This document shows positions 1 through 11,566 of a stretch of DNA of 64,000 nucleotides, in pieces (positions within the stretch are counted from its first letter, which is position 1; every line of letters begins with the position of its first letter). The DNA comes from Pseudomonadales bacterium (GTDB lineage Bacteria; Pseudomonadota; Gammaproteobacteria; Pseudomonadales; Pseudohongiellaceae), in contig JAJDYJ010000019.1 in assembly GCA_022822865.1 (NCBI GenBank), positions 1 to 64,000 on the forward strand, given 5' to 3'. Made by a program: the position numbers and the translations under genes. The notes beneath the pieces are model-generated. The model was not told where the DNA came from and searched no databases. It saw nothing but the letters and a program-made list of their open reading frames with translations.

Positions 1-124
1 GCGGGCCGGATCGCGCCGGAAACGACGCAAACCCCCACTGGATCGAAGAAAAACCGCCTCCCGGATACCCGGTTACAACCGATCGGACGGAATCGGCAAA
101 CGAAAAAAGACCAGAAAACGGAGT

Positions 125-685
125 TTACGGACAAGAACTAGCTAAGCCATCGGGAATTTTGATGTCCTTCCTGACCGCAACGATCAGTAGGCGAGGACGG
201 GACTGGGGCAGGAAGAGTGCGGCATCCACTACCAGAGGGCCGTAACGATAGCCGCCGTCTCTCAGGGCTCGGCAAATCGCCTTGAAGTCTCTGCCGCCGT
301 GGGACGTTAGCGTTCCACACACGTTTTCCAAAACAATGACGTTGGGCGCCCGCGACTCGTCGGTTAGATCTTGCATCAGGCGCCAAAAAGCCCAAAAAGT
401 GCCGGATCGCTCGCCTTCCAGGCCTGCGCCGCTGCCTGCTAACGACAAGTCCTGGCACGGAAAGGAAGCCCACGCCAAATCGGCGAAACCCGGTAACTGA
501 TCGGCAGTTACGTCGTTGATGTCGCCACAGAGCAACTGCGCTCCACCCCAATTTCGGGTGTATGTGGCCGCCTTCTTGGCGTCTATGTCGTTGGCGAACA
601 GACAACGCCATTGATCACCGAGACCGGCCCGCACCATCCCGGCGCCGGAGAAGAATTCGTAGTAATTGCAAGTCACTTTTTCCAT
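125..685 (-). pseudogene. Truncated DNA cytosine-5 methyltransferase
   Basis: The 186-residue product is the N-terminal half of a C5-cytosine DNA methyltransferase, the protective partner in many type II restriction systems. Visible motifs are the SAM-binding motif I (FSGAGM, residues 12-17), the catalytic motif IV (FPCQ, Cys77), motif VI (ENV, 120-122) and motif VIII (QSRPR, 161-165). The reading frame stops soon after motif VIII, so the target-recognition domain and motifs IX and X are missing; complete family members usually have 300 or more residues. I translated two frames past the stop without recognising a continuation, but only 124 bases remain before the window edge. It lies just downstream of a GIY-YIG nuclease on the same strand, which suggests a former restriction-modification pair. 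It cannot methylate DNA as it stands unless a separate polypeptide supplies the missing part. Confidence 0.75.
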
Positions 686-772
686 ATGTGACTAAGTATA
701 TAGAAGCGGGGCGAAAACGAGAGATTTTTGGCGCAAAAAGTTCTGGAGCCCGGTGAGATGGGGCCCATTGAG

Positions 773-1449
773 TCAATCATCCTCGTTCCCAAGCCCGTCA
801 TCTTGTGAGTCTTCGGGATTAACGTGCTCGGCGGTCTCTTCCAGCCGCCTTCTGGCAAGCCACTCAAGACGTTGGGCCTGCGCCCACAGTGTGCGGCGAA
901 TTCCAGTTCCCACTTTGCGCTCGCTGATTACACGAGCAAGATTAGCTATGGTCCTTGCTCGACGCGCGAGGCGCAAATCCGGGTGTTCGCGGTCTCCACG
1001 CACCGAACCAGTCAGAATCTGGAGTCGGATAGACGGAGGCAGTTCGATAAGGTCCCTTTCTTCAGGCTCTTTCTCGTTTAGCACAACGTTGAACTGCGAT
1101 TTACTCAGGGCATGGCAATAAACGGTGTATTCAGCTTGATTCAATACTTCATCTCCGGGCTTGTCCCAGAATGGCCATATCTCAATTTCAGCCACCTCGA
1201 ACGGGTCGAGCACACTCATCGCAACGGCGTCGGTGCGCTGATTCGTCAAGTGTCGCCTGATTCGAGTACGAATCTTCTCCGTTGTCTGTCCGACGTAGAT
1301 TGGCTCCTTGTCGTAGTCATAAAACAAGTAAACTCCCCATTTGCAGTCACCAACTTTCCTATCGGTGTCTTCCCATTTTGCATCCAGTACGCGGGCACTC
1401 CCTCATACAGGGCTAACACGTCTGGCGGTGCGTGTAACTTCTTGGACAT
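773..1449 (-). pseudogene. GIY-YIG family nuclease broken by a frameshift
   Basis: Two overlapping reading frames together encode one GIY-YIG nuclease. The downstream frame holds the core: GVYLFYDYDKEPIYVGQ (the GVY...YVG strands), the TRIRRH helix, a Glu in NQAEY fitting the metal-binding position, and an Asn in SQFNV. The upstream frame gives a plausible N terminus (MSKKLHAPPDVLALYEG). The core frame extends upstream through VLDAKWEDTDRKVGD, which reads as genuine protein, but reaches a TGA with no good start codon. One missing base near 1390-1400 would join the parts as EGVPA-VLDAKWED. The nuclease precedes the C5 methyltransferase on the same strand, the arrangement of a restriction-modification operon (Eco29kI is a known GIY-YIG restriction enzyme). 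The break may be real or a sequencing error. Confidence 0.7.
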
Positions 1450-1545
1450 ATTGATATTTTCGATATTGGCTGAGGTGGAATGAATCTCTCTTTTTTCCGT
1501 TTCTATCTGACGCGGAAGGCTACTAGTAGTATCGGCCAAGTCAGT

Positions 1546-3522
1546 TCATTCAACACGTTCCAGGAACAGGTTGCCGAAGTCGTCGAAGCGGGCCTGCCAG
1601 GATTGGGCGATCCAGGTCGTGGAGGCGTACTCGGGTATGGTGACCGGCCCGGCGACGGTTTCTCCCTTGAGCAGCCGGCGCCGGGTTTCCGGCTCCGGTT
1701 CGCCCGCCGGCGCTTCGTTTTGGGGCGGCAGATCGAATGCCTGGCCGGAAAACCAGGCGCGCAATCGTACGTTTACCGCGTCGACAGGCGTTTCCAGCGC
1801 GTAACCGTAGCGGCGCCGATGCAGTTCGTGGAAATGCGCCAGGGTCGCATCCCAGCCGGTCCAGGGCAGGTTCAGGGTGTATGACTGTCCGGTATAACGC
1901 ATATCGACGCTGAACCGCGTTTGCAGGTTCGCGATATCGAGCCCCTCGCCCGCGAACTCGTTTTCGGCCCGGCGCGATAACTGCCCAAGTTCCCTTTCGA
2001 TCTGCGTCGTCGGATCGTCTTCCTCAGTGCGTTGCAGGGTGCGTGAGAACTGTCTTCCCTGGTCGGCGACCGCCATGCCGAGGGCGGACAGGACGCCGGC
2101 GTAAACCGGCACGACCGCCAGGCGGATGCCGAGCGCTTCGGCGAGCGCGCAGACGTGCAGGCCGCCGGCGCCGCCGAAACTGACGAGCAGGAATTCCGCC
2201 GGGTCGAAGCCGCGGTTGACCGAGATGCGGCGGATGGCTTCGACCATGTGTTCGTTGGCGATGCTGACGATGCCTTGCGCGGTGGCCTCGACGTCGAGGC
2301 CGATCGTTTCCGCGAGTCCGGCCACGGCCTCGCGGGCGAGATCGATGTCGAGTTCGAGTCCGCCGGCCAGCGGCGCGCCGGCGGGCAGTCGGCCGAGCAA
2401 CAGGTTGGCGTCGGTTACGGTCGGTCCGGTTCCGCCCTTGCCGTAGCAGACCGGTCCCGGATCCGCCCCCGCCGACTCCGGCCCGACCTGCAACATGCCG
2501 CCGCTGTCGACATAGGCGATGGAGCCGCCGCCCGCGCCGATGGTATGCATGTCCACCATGGGCACGGAGACGGGAAACTCCCCGAGCCGGCCTTCGCTCG
2601 TGATGCCGATGGGCCCGTCGAGCAAGGCGACGTCCGTGGAAGTGCCGCCCATATCGAAACTGATCAGCTTGCTTCGCCCGATCTGGCGGCCCAGATATTC
2701 CACCGCCGCCAGCCCTCCCGCGGGTCCGGAAAGCAGCAGGTTCACCGCGGAGTCGGCCGCCTTGCCGGCGCTGATGGTCTCGCCGCTCGATTGCATGACC
2801 TGCAGCGAGGAACCCGCGGGCAGATGATCCAGGCCCGCTTGCAGGCGGCGTAAATAGCCGCTCACCACCGGCCCCAGAAATGCGTTGAGCCAGGTCGCCA
2901 TGCCGCGTTCGTATTCCTTGTACTCGGGCAGCACCCGCGAAGAGCGGGAAACGAACACTCCGGGCAAGGATTCGCGCACGGCTTGCTCGATGGCTTCCTC
3001 GTGGCTCGGGTCGAGAAAGGAGAACAACAGGTTGATCGCCACCGATTCCGTTTTCAGCTTGCGCAACTCCGCGGTCAACGCAGCCAGGTCGTCCGCCGTC
3101 AGCGGGTCTATGGTTTGCCCGTCCGCGCTTACCCGGCCGCCGGTTTCGAAGCAAAGCTCTTCCTCCACCGGCGGCGGGGAGGGTTCGAATTCCAGCGCGT
3201 ACAGGTGTGGGCGGGTCTGCCGCGCCAGGGTGAGCATGTCGCCGAAACCCCGGTTGGTTACGAAAGCCGTGCGGGCGCCCTTCCGCTGCAACAGGGCATT
3301 GGTCGCGACCGTACTTCCATGCACGATCTGCAAGCGCTCGCGCGTCACGCCCATCTCAGCAAGACCTTCCAGCACCGCGAGTTCAGGCGCGCGAGGCGTC
3401 GAGGGAGTCTTGTAGACCGACAGCTCGAACTCACCGCCGGGAACAGACCTTACACAGAGAAAATCAGTGAACGTCCCGCCGACGTCGACGCCGATCCGAA
3501 GCATCGGAACTTCTTTGGTCAT
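1546..3522 (-). CDS. Hydantoinase A / 5-oxoprolinase family protein
   Basis: The product has about 658 residues. Its N terminus has the ASKHA-fold phosphate-binding motif (RIGVDVGGTFTDF), followed by HGSTVATNALL and the second nucleotide-binding segment SFDMGGTSTDVALL, then MHTIGAGGGSIA, all hallmarks of the HyuA/OplA family. These enzymes use ATP to open cyclic imides or lactams such as 5-oxoproline or hydantoins, usually with a HyuB partner; no HyuB gene is visible here. I chose the ATG at 3522 (or the one at 3504) because the longer track ORF adds an Arg/Ser-rich extension that overlaps mutM on the other strand. It is divergent from mutM and ends just before the nuclease remnant. The substrate is unknown. 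Confidence 0.85.
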   Translation of the reverse strand: MTKEVPMLRIGVDVGGTFTDFLCVRSVPGGEFELSVYKTPSTPRAPELAVLEGLAEMGVTRERLQIVHGSTVATNALLQRKGARTAFVTNRGFGDMLTLARQTRPHLYALEFEPSPPPVEEELCFETGGRVSADGQTIDPLTADDLAALTAELRKLKTESVAINLLFSFLDPSHEEAIEQAVRESLPGVFVSRSSRVLPEYKEYERGMATWLNAFLGPVVSGYLRRLQAGLDHLPAGSSLQVMQSSGETISAGKAADSAVNLLLSGPAGGLAAVEYLGRQIGRSKLISFDMGGTSTDVALLDGPIGITSEGRLGEFPVSVPMVDMHTIGAGGGSIAYVDSGGMLQVGPESAGADPGPVCYGKGGTGPTVTDANLLLGRLPAGAPLAGGLELDIDLAREAVAGLAETIGLDVEATAQGIVSIANEHMVEAIRRISVNRGFDPAEFLLVSFGGAGGLHVCALAEALGIRLAVVPVYAGVLSALGMAVADQGRQFSRTLQRTEEDDPTTQIERELGQLSRRAENEFAGEGLDIANLQTRFSVDMRYTGQSYTLNLPWTGWDATLAHFHELHRRRYGYALETPVDAVNVRLRAWFSGQAFDLPPQNEAPAGEPEPETRRRLLKGETVAGPVTIPEYASTTWIAQSWQARFDDFGNLFLERVE

Positions 3523-3607
3523 GATTGGGAACCGGCGTCCTGTACTTTGCGGCGGGGCCACATTATAACTGTGGCTCCTCGTTCGGCCATGACCGCCGGA
3601 GACCGAT

Positions 3608-5938
<2,331 letters not shown>

Positions 5939-5942
<4 letters not shown>

Positions 5943-6550
5943 TCGCGCCGCGCCAGAAAATAATGCACGTCGCCGGCGGAGCCGGTTCTGGTCATGGTCC
6001 AGTTGCCGGGCAACTGTTGCGGCCCCACTTCGGTCTCGGCTTCGAGATAGATCAGCGCGGACTGGGCGAGCAGGCCGCTGCGTTCAAGCGTTTCGCAAGC
6101 CTGGGGCAACAGGCCGCCGGCAAAAGGCGGGTCGAGAAACACGAGTTCGACGCTCGATGGCGGCTGACGGGTCTGGCGCAGCCAGTCCCAGGCCGAGGTG
6201 TGATGGATTTCCGCGTTTTCCGCCTTGAGAATCTTCGCGTTTTCCGCCAGCGCCCGGCACGCGCTCGCGTTGCGTTCGACAAGTATCACCCGCGCGGCTC
6301 CCCGGGAGAGGGCTTCGAATCCGAGAGCGCCGCTGCCTGCGAACAAATCCAGGCAGATCCTGCCCTCGACTTCGTCCCGCAGCCAGTTGAACAGGGTTTC
6401 CCGGATCCGGTTCGGCGTCGGCCGCAGACCGTCGATATCCGGAAAGTGCAGCAACCGGCGGCGCAATTCGCCGCCGATGATGCGCACGGCGGCTTTCTTC
6501 CCCGTTCGGGCGTGCTTCTTCCTGACCGATCCTTGTGAACTCGTTCCCAT
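5939..6550 (-). CDS. rsmD: 16S rRNA (guanine-966-N2)-methyltransferase
   Basis: RsmD methylates G966 of 16S rRNA in the small ribosomal subunit. The SAM-binding motif LDLFAGSGALGFEALSRGA and the catalytic LDPPF motif are visible, with the family segment RIIGGELRRR and RPTPNRIRETLFNWL near the start. I place the start at the ATG at 6550 (about 203 residues), because the track's extra N terminus overlaps the ftsY region and has no family features. It is divergent from ftsY and overlaps yheT by four bases. Confidence 0.94.
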
Positions 6551-6626
6551 AAGCCAGTGCGTTCCTCTTTGTTCGCCGGGCGGGGGTGGTGATAGCATAG
6601 CCCGCCGCCAATTTCGAGAACATTGC

Positions 6627-7607
6627 ATGCTCAAGTTCGGAAAATCTTCGCGCTCCGGAGAGGAAGAGTCCGAATCCGGCGCTGGGCGCGCCGGGCTGTT
6701 CTCCCGCCTGAAACAAGGTCTGAACAAGACCGGCTCTCGCCTGCGCGAGGGCATGGCGGCCATGGTGGCGGGTCATGGCCGGATCGACGCCGAACTGCTC
6801 GACGATATCGAAACCCGGCTGCTTTCCGCCGACGTCGGGCTCGAAGCCACCGACCGGGTGATCTCCGGCCTGCAAGGGAAACTCGACCGCCGCAGCCTCT
6901 CCGATTCCGGGGAATTCGTCGCCGCGCTCAAGGACGAACTGACGGCAATCCTGACGCCTTGCGAACAGCCTTTGCAGGTTACGTCACAGGGCAGGCCGTT
7001 TGTCGTTCTCATGGTCGGCGTCAACGGCGCCGGCAAGACCACCACCATCGGCAAACTGGCGCGCCGGCTGCGCGACGAAGGACATTCGGTGATGCTGGCG
7101 GCGGGCGACACCTTCCGCGCCGCCGCGGTCGAGCAGTTGCAGGCCTGGGGCGAACGCAACGATGTACCGGTCGTTGCACAGGCCGCCGGCGCCGACAGCG
7201 CCGCGGTGATCTTCGACGCCTGGCAATCGGCGCGGGCGAAGGAAATCGATGTGCTCATAGCCGACACGGCCGGTCGCCTGCACACCCGGGACAATCTCAT
7301 GCGCGAACTGGAAAAGATCGTGCGCGTGCTGCGCAAGCAGGACGAAGGCATACCCGACGAGATCTTGCTCGTACTCGACGCGACCACGGGCCAGAACGCG
7401 GTGAACCAGGCGGAAAGTTTCCACAAGAGCACTTCCCTGACCGGCATCGTGCTGACCAAGCTCGACGGCACCGCAAAGGGCGGCGTGGTCTTCGCCATTG
7501 CCAAACGTTTCGGCATACCACTGCGATTCATCGGCATCGGCGAACAGGCGAGCGATCTGCGGCCTTTCGCCGCGCGCGAATTCGTCGAAGCGCTGTTCAG
7601 CGATTGA
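6627..7607 (+). CDS. ftsY: Signal recognition particle receptor FtsY
   Basis: FtsY is the SRP receptor GTPase that docks ribosome-SRP complexes at the inner membrane. The product has 326 residues. It carries the N domain (RLKQGLNKTGSRL), P-loop GVNGAGKTTTIGKLA, DTFRAAAVEQL, DTAGRL and TKLDGTAKGG (G4). The acidic A domain before the N domain is short (about 30 residues) compared with the roughly 200 of E. coli FtsY. In many gammaproteobacteria ftsE and ftsX follow ftsY; here rpoH comes next after 175 bases. Confidence 0.97.
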   Translation: MLKFGKSSRSGEEESESGAGRAGLFSRLKQGLNKTGSRLREGMAAMVAGHGRIDAELLDDIETRLLSADVGLEATDRVISGLQGKLDRRSLSDSGEFVAALKDELTAILTPCEQPLQVTSQGRPFVVLMVGVNGAGKTTTIGKLARRLRDEGHSVMLAAGDTFRAAAVEQLQAWGERNDVPVVAQAAGADSAAVIFDAWQSARAKEIDVLIADTAGRLHTRDNLMRELEKIVRVLRKQDEGIPDEILLVLDATTGQNAVNQAESFHKSTSLTGIVLTKLDGTAKGGVVFAIAKRFGIPLRFIGIGEQASDLRPFAAREFVEALFSD

Positions 7608-7691
7608 GCGGCGGTAAACCCGGCCTGAAAAGGAACTTGAATTCTCCCGAATTGTCCATATACCACTAGCAGGGCAGTCGGAATACGTGAA

Positions 7692-7735
7692 AAGACTGCA
7701 AAGTCTTGACAATAAAGCGAAAAAGCCAGAAAATT
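7692..7735 (+). promoter_or_regulatory. Putative rpoH promoter with a palindrome at the -35 box
   Basis: TTGACA (7706-7711) is followed after 18 bases by AAAATT (7730-7735), a fair sigma70 arrangement about 50 bases ahead of the rpoH start. The palindrome AAGACT-GCAA-AGTCTT (7692-7707) overlaps the first two bases of the -35 box and could be an operator or a short hairpin. No heat-shock or sigma-E type promoter was obvious to me. This is based on motif reading only. Confidence 0.45.
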
Positions 7736-7782
7736 AGCGGTTGTTCGCAAAGCGGGCAAGGAAGAGAAAGGGATCAACTACA

Positions 7783-8652
7783 GTGAGCGGCAACGCCTCT
7801 ACAGCAATCCAACCAGTCTGGCCGGCCAGTCCCGGACGGGACCTGACCGCCTATATCGCGAGCGTGAACAATATCGCGGTGCTGTCTCCCGAGCAGGAAC
7901 GCGAACTCGCACGCGACTATTTCTACGATGACAACGTGGAATCCGCGCGCCAACTCGTACTCGCGCATCTGCGCTTCGTCGTGCATATCGCCAGAACCTA
8001 TTCCGGCTATGGCCTGTCCCAGGCCGACCTGATCCAGGAAGGCAACGTGGGCCTGATGAAGGCCGTGAAGCGCTTCGACCCGAATGTGGGCGTGCGCCTG
8101 GTGTCCTTCGCGGTGCATTGGATCCGCGCGGAAATGCATGAATTCATCTTGCGCAACTGGCGCATCGTCAAGATCGCCACCACCAAGGCGCAACGCAAGC
8201 TGTTCTTCAATCTGCGCTCTTCCAAGAAGCAACTCGGCTGGCTCAACAACGAGGAAGCCGAGGCGCTGGCCGAGGATCTCGGTGTCGACGCCAAGGTGGT
8301 CAGGCAGATGGAAGGCCGCATGAGCGCCTACGACAGGTCGTTCGACGCCGACCCCGAAAGTTCCGACGACAACGATTTCCGGGCGCCGGCGAACTATCTC
8401 GAAGACAAGGGCGCGGACCCCGCCATTCAACTGGAAGAATCCGAGTGGGAAGAAGTTACCGGCGCGTCGCTGCACCAGGCAATGGCGCAACTCGACGAGC
8501 GCAGCCGGGACATTCTGCAGAAGCGCTGGTTCTTCGAGGACGCCAAGGCGACCTTGCACGAACTTGCCGACGAATACGGCATTTCAGCCGAGCGGGTGCG
8601 GCAAATCGAAAAAGACGCCATGAACAAGATCAAGGCGCGAATCGCGGCCTGA
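7783..8652 (+). CDS. rpoH: RNA polymerase sigma-32 (heat-shock sigma factor)
   Basis: RpoH directs RNA polymerase to heat-shock promoters. The protein is very close to E. coli RpoH: region 2 (LRFVVHIARTYSGYGL, DLIQEGNVGLMKAVKRFDP), the RpoH box (NWRIVKIATTKAQRKLFFNL) and the region 4.2 helix (ELADEYGISAERVRQIEK). The track begins at a TTG at 7741; I prefer the GTG at 7783 (289 residues, family length 280-290), which has an AAAGGG about 10 bases upstream. The RpoH box, which in E. coli lies in the region contacted by DnaK/FtsH control, is intact. Confidence 0.95.
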   Translation: MSGNASTAIQPVWPASPGRDLTAYIASVNNIAVLSPEQERELARDYFYDDNVESARQLVLAHLRFVVHIARTYSGYGLSQADLIQEGNVGLMKAVKRFDPNVGVRLVSFAVHWIRAEMHEFILRNWRIVKIATTKAQRKLFFNLRSSKKQLGWLNNEEAEALAEDLGVDAKVVRQMEGRMSAYDRSFDADPESSDDNDFRAPANYLEDKGADPAIQLEESEWEEVTGASLHQAMAQLDERSRDILQKRWFFEDAKATLHELADEYGISAERVRQIEKDAMNKIKARIAA

Positions 8653-8656
8653 CCCC

Positions 8657-8714
8657 TTCCGCGGATTCCCGATACGCCCGATGCCGCGGAATTGCGCGGA
8701 CGAGGCATGCCTCG
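8657..8714 (+). terminator. Inverted repeats after rpoH, possible terminator
   Basis: TTCCGCGG (8657-8664) pairs with CCGCGGAA (8684-8691), and directly after comes a perfect palindrome CGAGGCATGCCTCG (8701-8714). Neither is followed by a T-run, so an intrinsic terminator is doubtful; they may terminate with help or attenuate read-through into the DUF423 gene. Confidence 0.25.
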
Positions 8715-8734
8715 CCCCTATACCGGTTTGAAAC

Positions 8735-9112
8735 ATGGGCAAAGTCTTTCTCTTACTCGCCGCCGCCAATGGATTTCTCGCTGTCGGGCTAGGCGCTTTC
8801 GGCGCCCACGGACTCAGCGCCAGGCTCACCGCGGATCTGATGGCCAATTACCAGACTGCGGTGCAATATCATTTCTATCATTCTCTCGCCTTGTTCGGCG
8901 TTGCCCTGCTGGGCCTGCAATTCCCCGCCGCGGCCCTGCCGAGGGCGAGCGGCTACCTGTTCCTCGCCGGCATCGTGCTTTTCTCCGGCAGCCTGTATCT
9001 GCTGGCGCTGACCGGCGCGCGCTGGCTCGGGGCCGTCACGCCGATCGGTGGGCTGGGATTTCTCGCGGGCTGGCTCTGTCTTTGCGTTTTCGCCGCCGGC
9101 CGGCAAATCTGA
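8735..9112 (+). CDS. DUF423 (YgdD-type) small membrane protein
   Basis: The 125-residue hydrophobic protein has about four transmembrane helices and matches the DUF423 family in its start ([18 protein letters not shown]), the central [12 protein letters not shown] and the late [10 protein letters not shown] segment. Its function is unknown. The same kind of gene sits between rpoH and thiS in related bacteria. It ends 10 bases before thiS, so it probably shares a transcript with the thiamin genes. Confidence 0.85.
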   Translation: MGKVFLLLAAANGFLAVGLGAFGAHGLSARLTADLMANYQTAVQYHFYHSLALFGVALLGLQFPAAALPRASGYLFLAGIVLFSGSLYLLALTGARWLGAVTPIGGLGFLAGWLCLCVFAAGRQI

Positions 9113-9122
9113 AAGGCCTCGC

Positions 9123-9323
9123 ATGGAACTGATCGTCAACGGGGAAACCAGAAGCCTGCCCGAGCCGCTTTCCGTGGCCGAACTTGTAAACGAACTTGGC
9201 GTTACCGGCCGCAGGATCGCATTGGAACTGAACGGCGAAATCGTACCGCGCGGCGAATTCGAGGCCACCATGCTGGCGCCGGGTGATAAACTGGAAATCG
9301 TGCAGGCGATAGGAGGGGGCTGA
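9123..9323 (+). CDS. thiS: Sulfur carrier protein ThiS
   Basis: ThiS is a ubiquitin-like 66-residue sulfur carrier that delivers sulfur as a C-terminal thiocarboxylate to ThiG. It ends in the essential Gly-Gly (QAIGGG) and starts with MELIVNGE. The ATG at 9123 gives family length; the track start at 9048 lies inside the DUF423 gene in another frame. It is followed by thiG after 10 bases. Confidence 0.95.
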   Translation: MELIVNGETRSLPEPLSVAELVNELGVTGRRIALELNGEIVPRGEFEATMLAPGDKLEIVQAIGGG

Positions 9324-9333
9324 AATCAACGTC

Positions 9334-10134
9334 ATGACCCAGGCCGCGGAAGATTCCTTGCTGATAGCGGGCGCAAGCTACCGGTCCCGGCTGATTATCG
9401 GCAGCGGAAAATACCGGGATTTCAATGAAAACCGGGACGCGCTCGAAGCCAGTGGCGCCGAGATCGTCACCGTGGCCATCCGGCGCGTCAATCTCGGCCA
9501 GAATCCGGACGAACCCAGTCTGCTCGACGTCATCTCTCCCGAAAAGTACACGATCCTCCCCAACACGGCCGGCTGCTACAACGCCGAGGAAGCGGTGCGT
9601 ACCTGCAAGATGGCGCGGGAGTTGCTCGACGGTCACAAGCTGGTCAAGCTCGAAGTTCTCGGCGACAAAAAAACGCTTTTTCCGAATGTCACCGAAACTC
9701 TGAAAGCCGCGGAAATTCTGGTCAGGGACGGCTTCGACGTGATGGTCTACACCAGCGACGACCCACTCGTGGCCAAGGAACTGGAAGAGATCGGCTGCGT
9801 TTCGGTGATGCCGCTCGGTGCGCCCATCGGTTCCGGGCTCGGCATCCGCAATCCCTACAACATTCGCATGATTCTCGAGAACGCGACCACGCCCATCATC
9901 GTCGACGCGGGAGTGGGAACCGCTTCCGATGCGAGCATTGCCATGGAACTCGGTTGCGCCGGCGTCCTCATGAACACCGCGATCGCCGAAGCGAAAAAAC
10001 CGGTGCTGATGGCCTCGGCGATGAAAAAGGCGGTGGCCGCGGGGCGCGAAGCCTTTCTCGCCGGGCGTATGCCGCGCAGGCTTTACGCCAGCGCTTCCTC
10101 GCCTGAAACCGGAACATTCTTTCCTCCTCTGTGA
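9334..10134 (+). CDS. thiG: Thiazole synthase ThiG
   Basis: ThiG makes the thiazole phosphate moiety of thiamin from deoxyxylulose phosphate, dehydroglycine and ThiS thiocarboxylate. The 266-residue TIM-barrel protein has the family segments [32 protein letters not shown] (Schiff-base Lys), [13 protein letters not shown] and [11 protein letters not shown]. Its stop overlaps the trmB start (GTGA), so the two are translationally coupled. ThiO or ThiH, which supply dehydroglycine, are not in the window. Confidence 0.97.
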   Translation: MTQAAEDSLLIAGASYRSRLIIGSGKYRDFNENRDALEASGAEIVTVAIRRVNLGQNPDEPSLLDVISPEKYTILPNTAGCYNAEEAVRTCKMARELLDGHKLVKLEVLGDKKTLFPNVTETLKAAEILVRDGFDVMVYTSDDPLVAKELEEIGCVSVMPLGAPIGSGLGIRNPYNIRMILENATTPIIVDAGVGTASDASIAMELGCAGVLMNTAIAEAKKPVLMASAMKKAVAAGREAFLAGRMPRRLYASASSPETGTFFPPL

Positions 10135-10829
10135 TCGCGACAAGCGAAAGTCCGGCGCGCAGGCCGGTTCGAAGTTACGTAATCCGTTCCGGGCGCCTGA
10201 CCGGCGGGCAGCGACGCGCGATCGAACGATACTCCCCGCGTTATGTCATCGAGTTCGAGCCCGGGCTTCTCGACATGCGCCGGCTGTTTCCCCTGGCGCA
10301 GCCGTTGACGGTAGAAATCGGCTTCGGTTCCGGCGAATCGCTGTTGCAGATGGCCTGCGAACAGCCGCATGTCAATTTTCTCGGCATCGACGTTTACCGG
10401 CCCGGCATCGGCCGCCTGTTGCAGGGCATCGTCGAACACGATCTCACGAACCTGCGGCTGATCTGCCACGATGCGGTCGAAGTCTTCGCAGGCAACATGG
10501 CCGAAGAAAGCGTCGACCGGGTACTCATGCTTTTCCCCGATCCCTGGCCGCGCAAGCGCCATCACAAGCGCCGCCTGGTGCAGCCGGATTTCATGCGGCT
10601 GGTGCAGAGCCGGCTCAGGCCCGGCGGCGAAGTTCACCTGGCGACGGACTGGCCGCCGTATCTCGAACACATGCTGGAAGTCATGGAGCGGATTCCCGGC
10701 TTCAGCAATCGTTTCGGTGAAAATGCCTGCTGGGAAAATCCCGAGCGCCCGCTGACCCGTTTCGAACTCCGTGGCAGGCGGCTCGGCCACGAAGTCCGCG
10801 ACCTCCTTTACCGCAAGACCGGAACATGA
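10131..10829 (+). CDS. trmB: tRNA (guanine-46-N7)-methyltransferase
   Basis: TrmB makes m7G46 in the variable loop of tRNA. The 232-residue protein has the SAM motif [24 protein letters not shown], the signature [18 protein letters not shown] and [12 protein letters not shown] near the C terminus. It starts with GTG in a four-base GTGA overlap with thiG and ends in an ATGA overlap with cmoA, a pattern of tight translational coupling. Confidence 0.96.
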   Translation: MIATSESPARRPVRSYVIRSGRLTGGQRRAIERYSPRYVIEFEPGLLDMRRLFPLAQPLTVEIGFGSGESLLQMACEQPHVNFLGIDVYRPGIGRLLQGIVEHDLTNLRLICHDAVEVFAGNMAEESVDRVLMLFPDPWPRKRHHKRRLVQPDFMRLVQSRLRPGGEVHLATDWPPYLEHMLEVMERIPGFSNRFGENACWENPERPLTRFELRGRRLGHEVRDLLYRKTGT

Positions 10830-11566
10830 AAGAGCCTCCCCGCGACAGGTTGTACGCCGGCGACATGCTGCCGGGCGATTTCGTCTTCGACGAAAAAGTG
10901 GCGGCGGTGTTCGAGGACATGATTCACCGCTCGGTTCCCGGCTATACCACGATCATCGCGATGACCGCCCGTCTGGCGGAGAAGAATTTTCAGCCCGGCA
11001 GCCGCATCTACGATCTGGGCTGCAGTCTCGGCGCGGCCAGTCTCGCCGTCGCCCGGCGTATGCAAGGCCGGCCCTGCGAGATCGTCGCGGTGGACAATTC
11101 CCGCCCCATGCTCGACGGTCTCGAAAAAAAGCTCGCGGCGCTCGGCGGCGGCCCCGTGCAATGCCGGCAAGAGGACATCCGGGACTGCGCCGTCGAAATC
11201 GCCTCGGTTGTCATCCTCAATTTCACCTTGCAATTCATTCCTCCCGCGGACCGGGCGCCGCTCCTGCGGCGGATTCACGACGGCATGATGCCCGGCGGCA
11301 TTCTGATCCTGTCGGAAAAGATCGTCCTGGGCGATGCGCGCCTGAACGAGCTTTACATAGAGATGTACCACCAGTTCAAGCAGGACATGGGTTACAGCGA
11401 GATGGAAATCAGCCGCAAGCGCGCGGCGCTGGAGAAAGTGCTGTTGCCGGAAACTCTCGCGGTGCACAAGGCCCGTCTCGCCGAGGCCGGATTCGAATCC
11501 GCGGAACAATGGTTCCAGTGCTTCAATTTCGCTTCGATGGTGGCCCGCAAGCGGGACGGCCGATGA
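10826..11566 (+). CDS. cmoA: Carboxy-S-adenosyl-L-methionine synthase
   Basis: CmoA converts SAM and prephenate to carboxy-SAM, the donor used by CmoB. The 246-residue protein has the SAM motif YDLGCSLGAASLA, VDNSRPML, NFTLQFI and SEKIVLGD segments typical of CmoA. Its stop overlaps the cmoB start (ATGA at 11563-11566). The cmoA-cmoB pair is a gammaproteobacterial hallmark and here is coupled to trmB. Confidence 0.95.
   Translation: MKEPPRDRLYAGDMLPGDFVFDEKVAAVFEDMIHRSVPGYTTIIAMTARLAEKNFQPGSRIYDLGCSLGAASLAVARRMQGRPCEIVAVDNSRPMLDGLEKKLAALGGGPVQCRQEDIRDCAVEIASVVILNFTLQFIPPADRAPLLRRIHDGMMPGGILILSEKIVLGDARLNELYIEMYHQFKQDMGYSEMEISRKRAALEKVLLPETLAVHKARLAEAGFESAEQWFQCFNFASMVARKRDGR

Noticed and set aside
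1480-1884. 134-residue plus-strand ORF over the hydantoinase end
   Set aside because: Shadow of hyuA with no recognisable features.
8701-8714. Palindrome CGAGGCATGCCTCG as a restriction or att site
   Set aside because: Single copy without flanking evidence; listed only as part of a weak terminator candidate.
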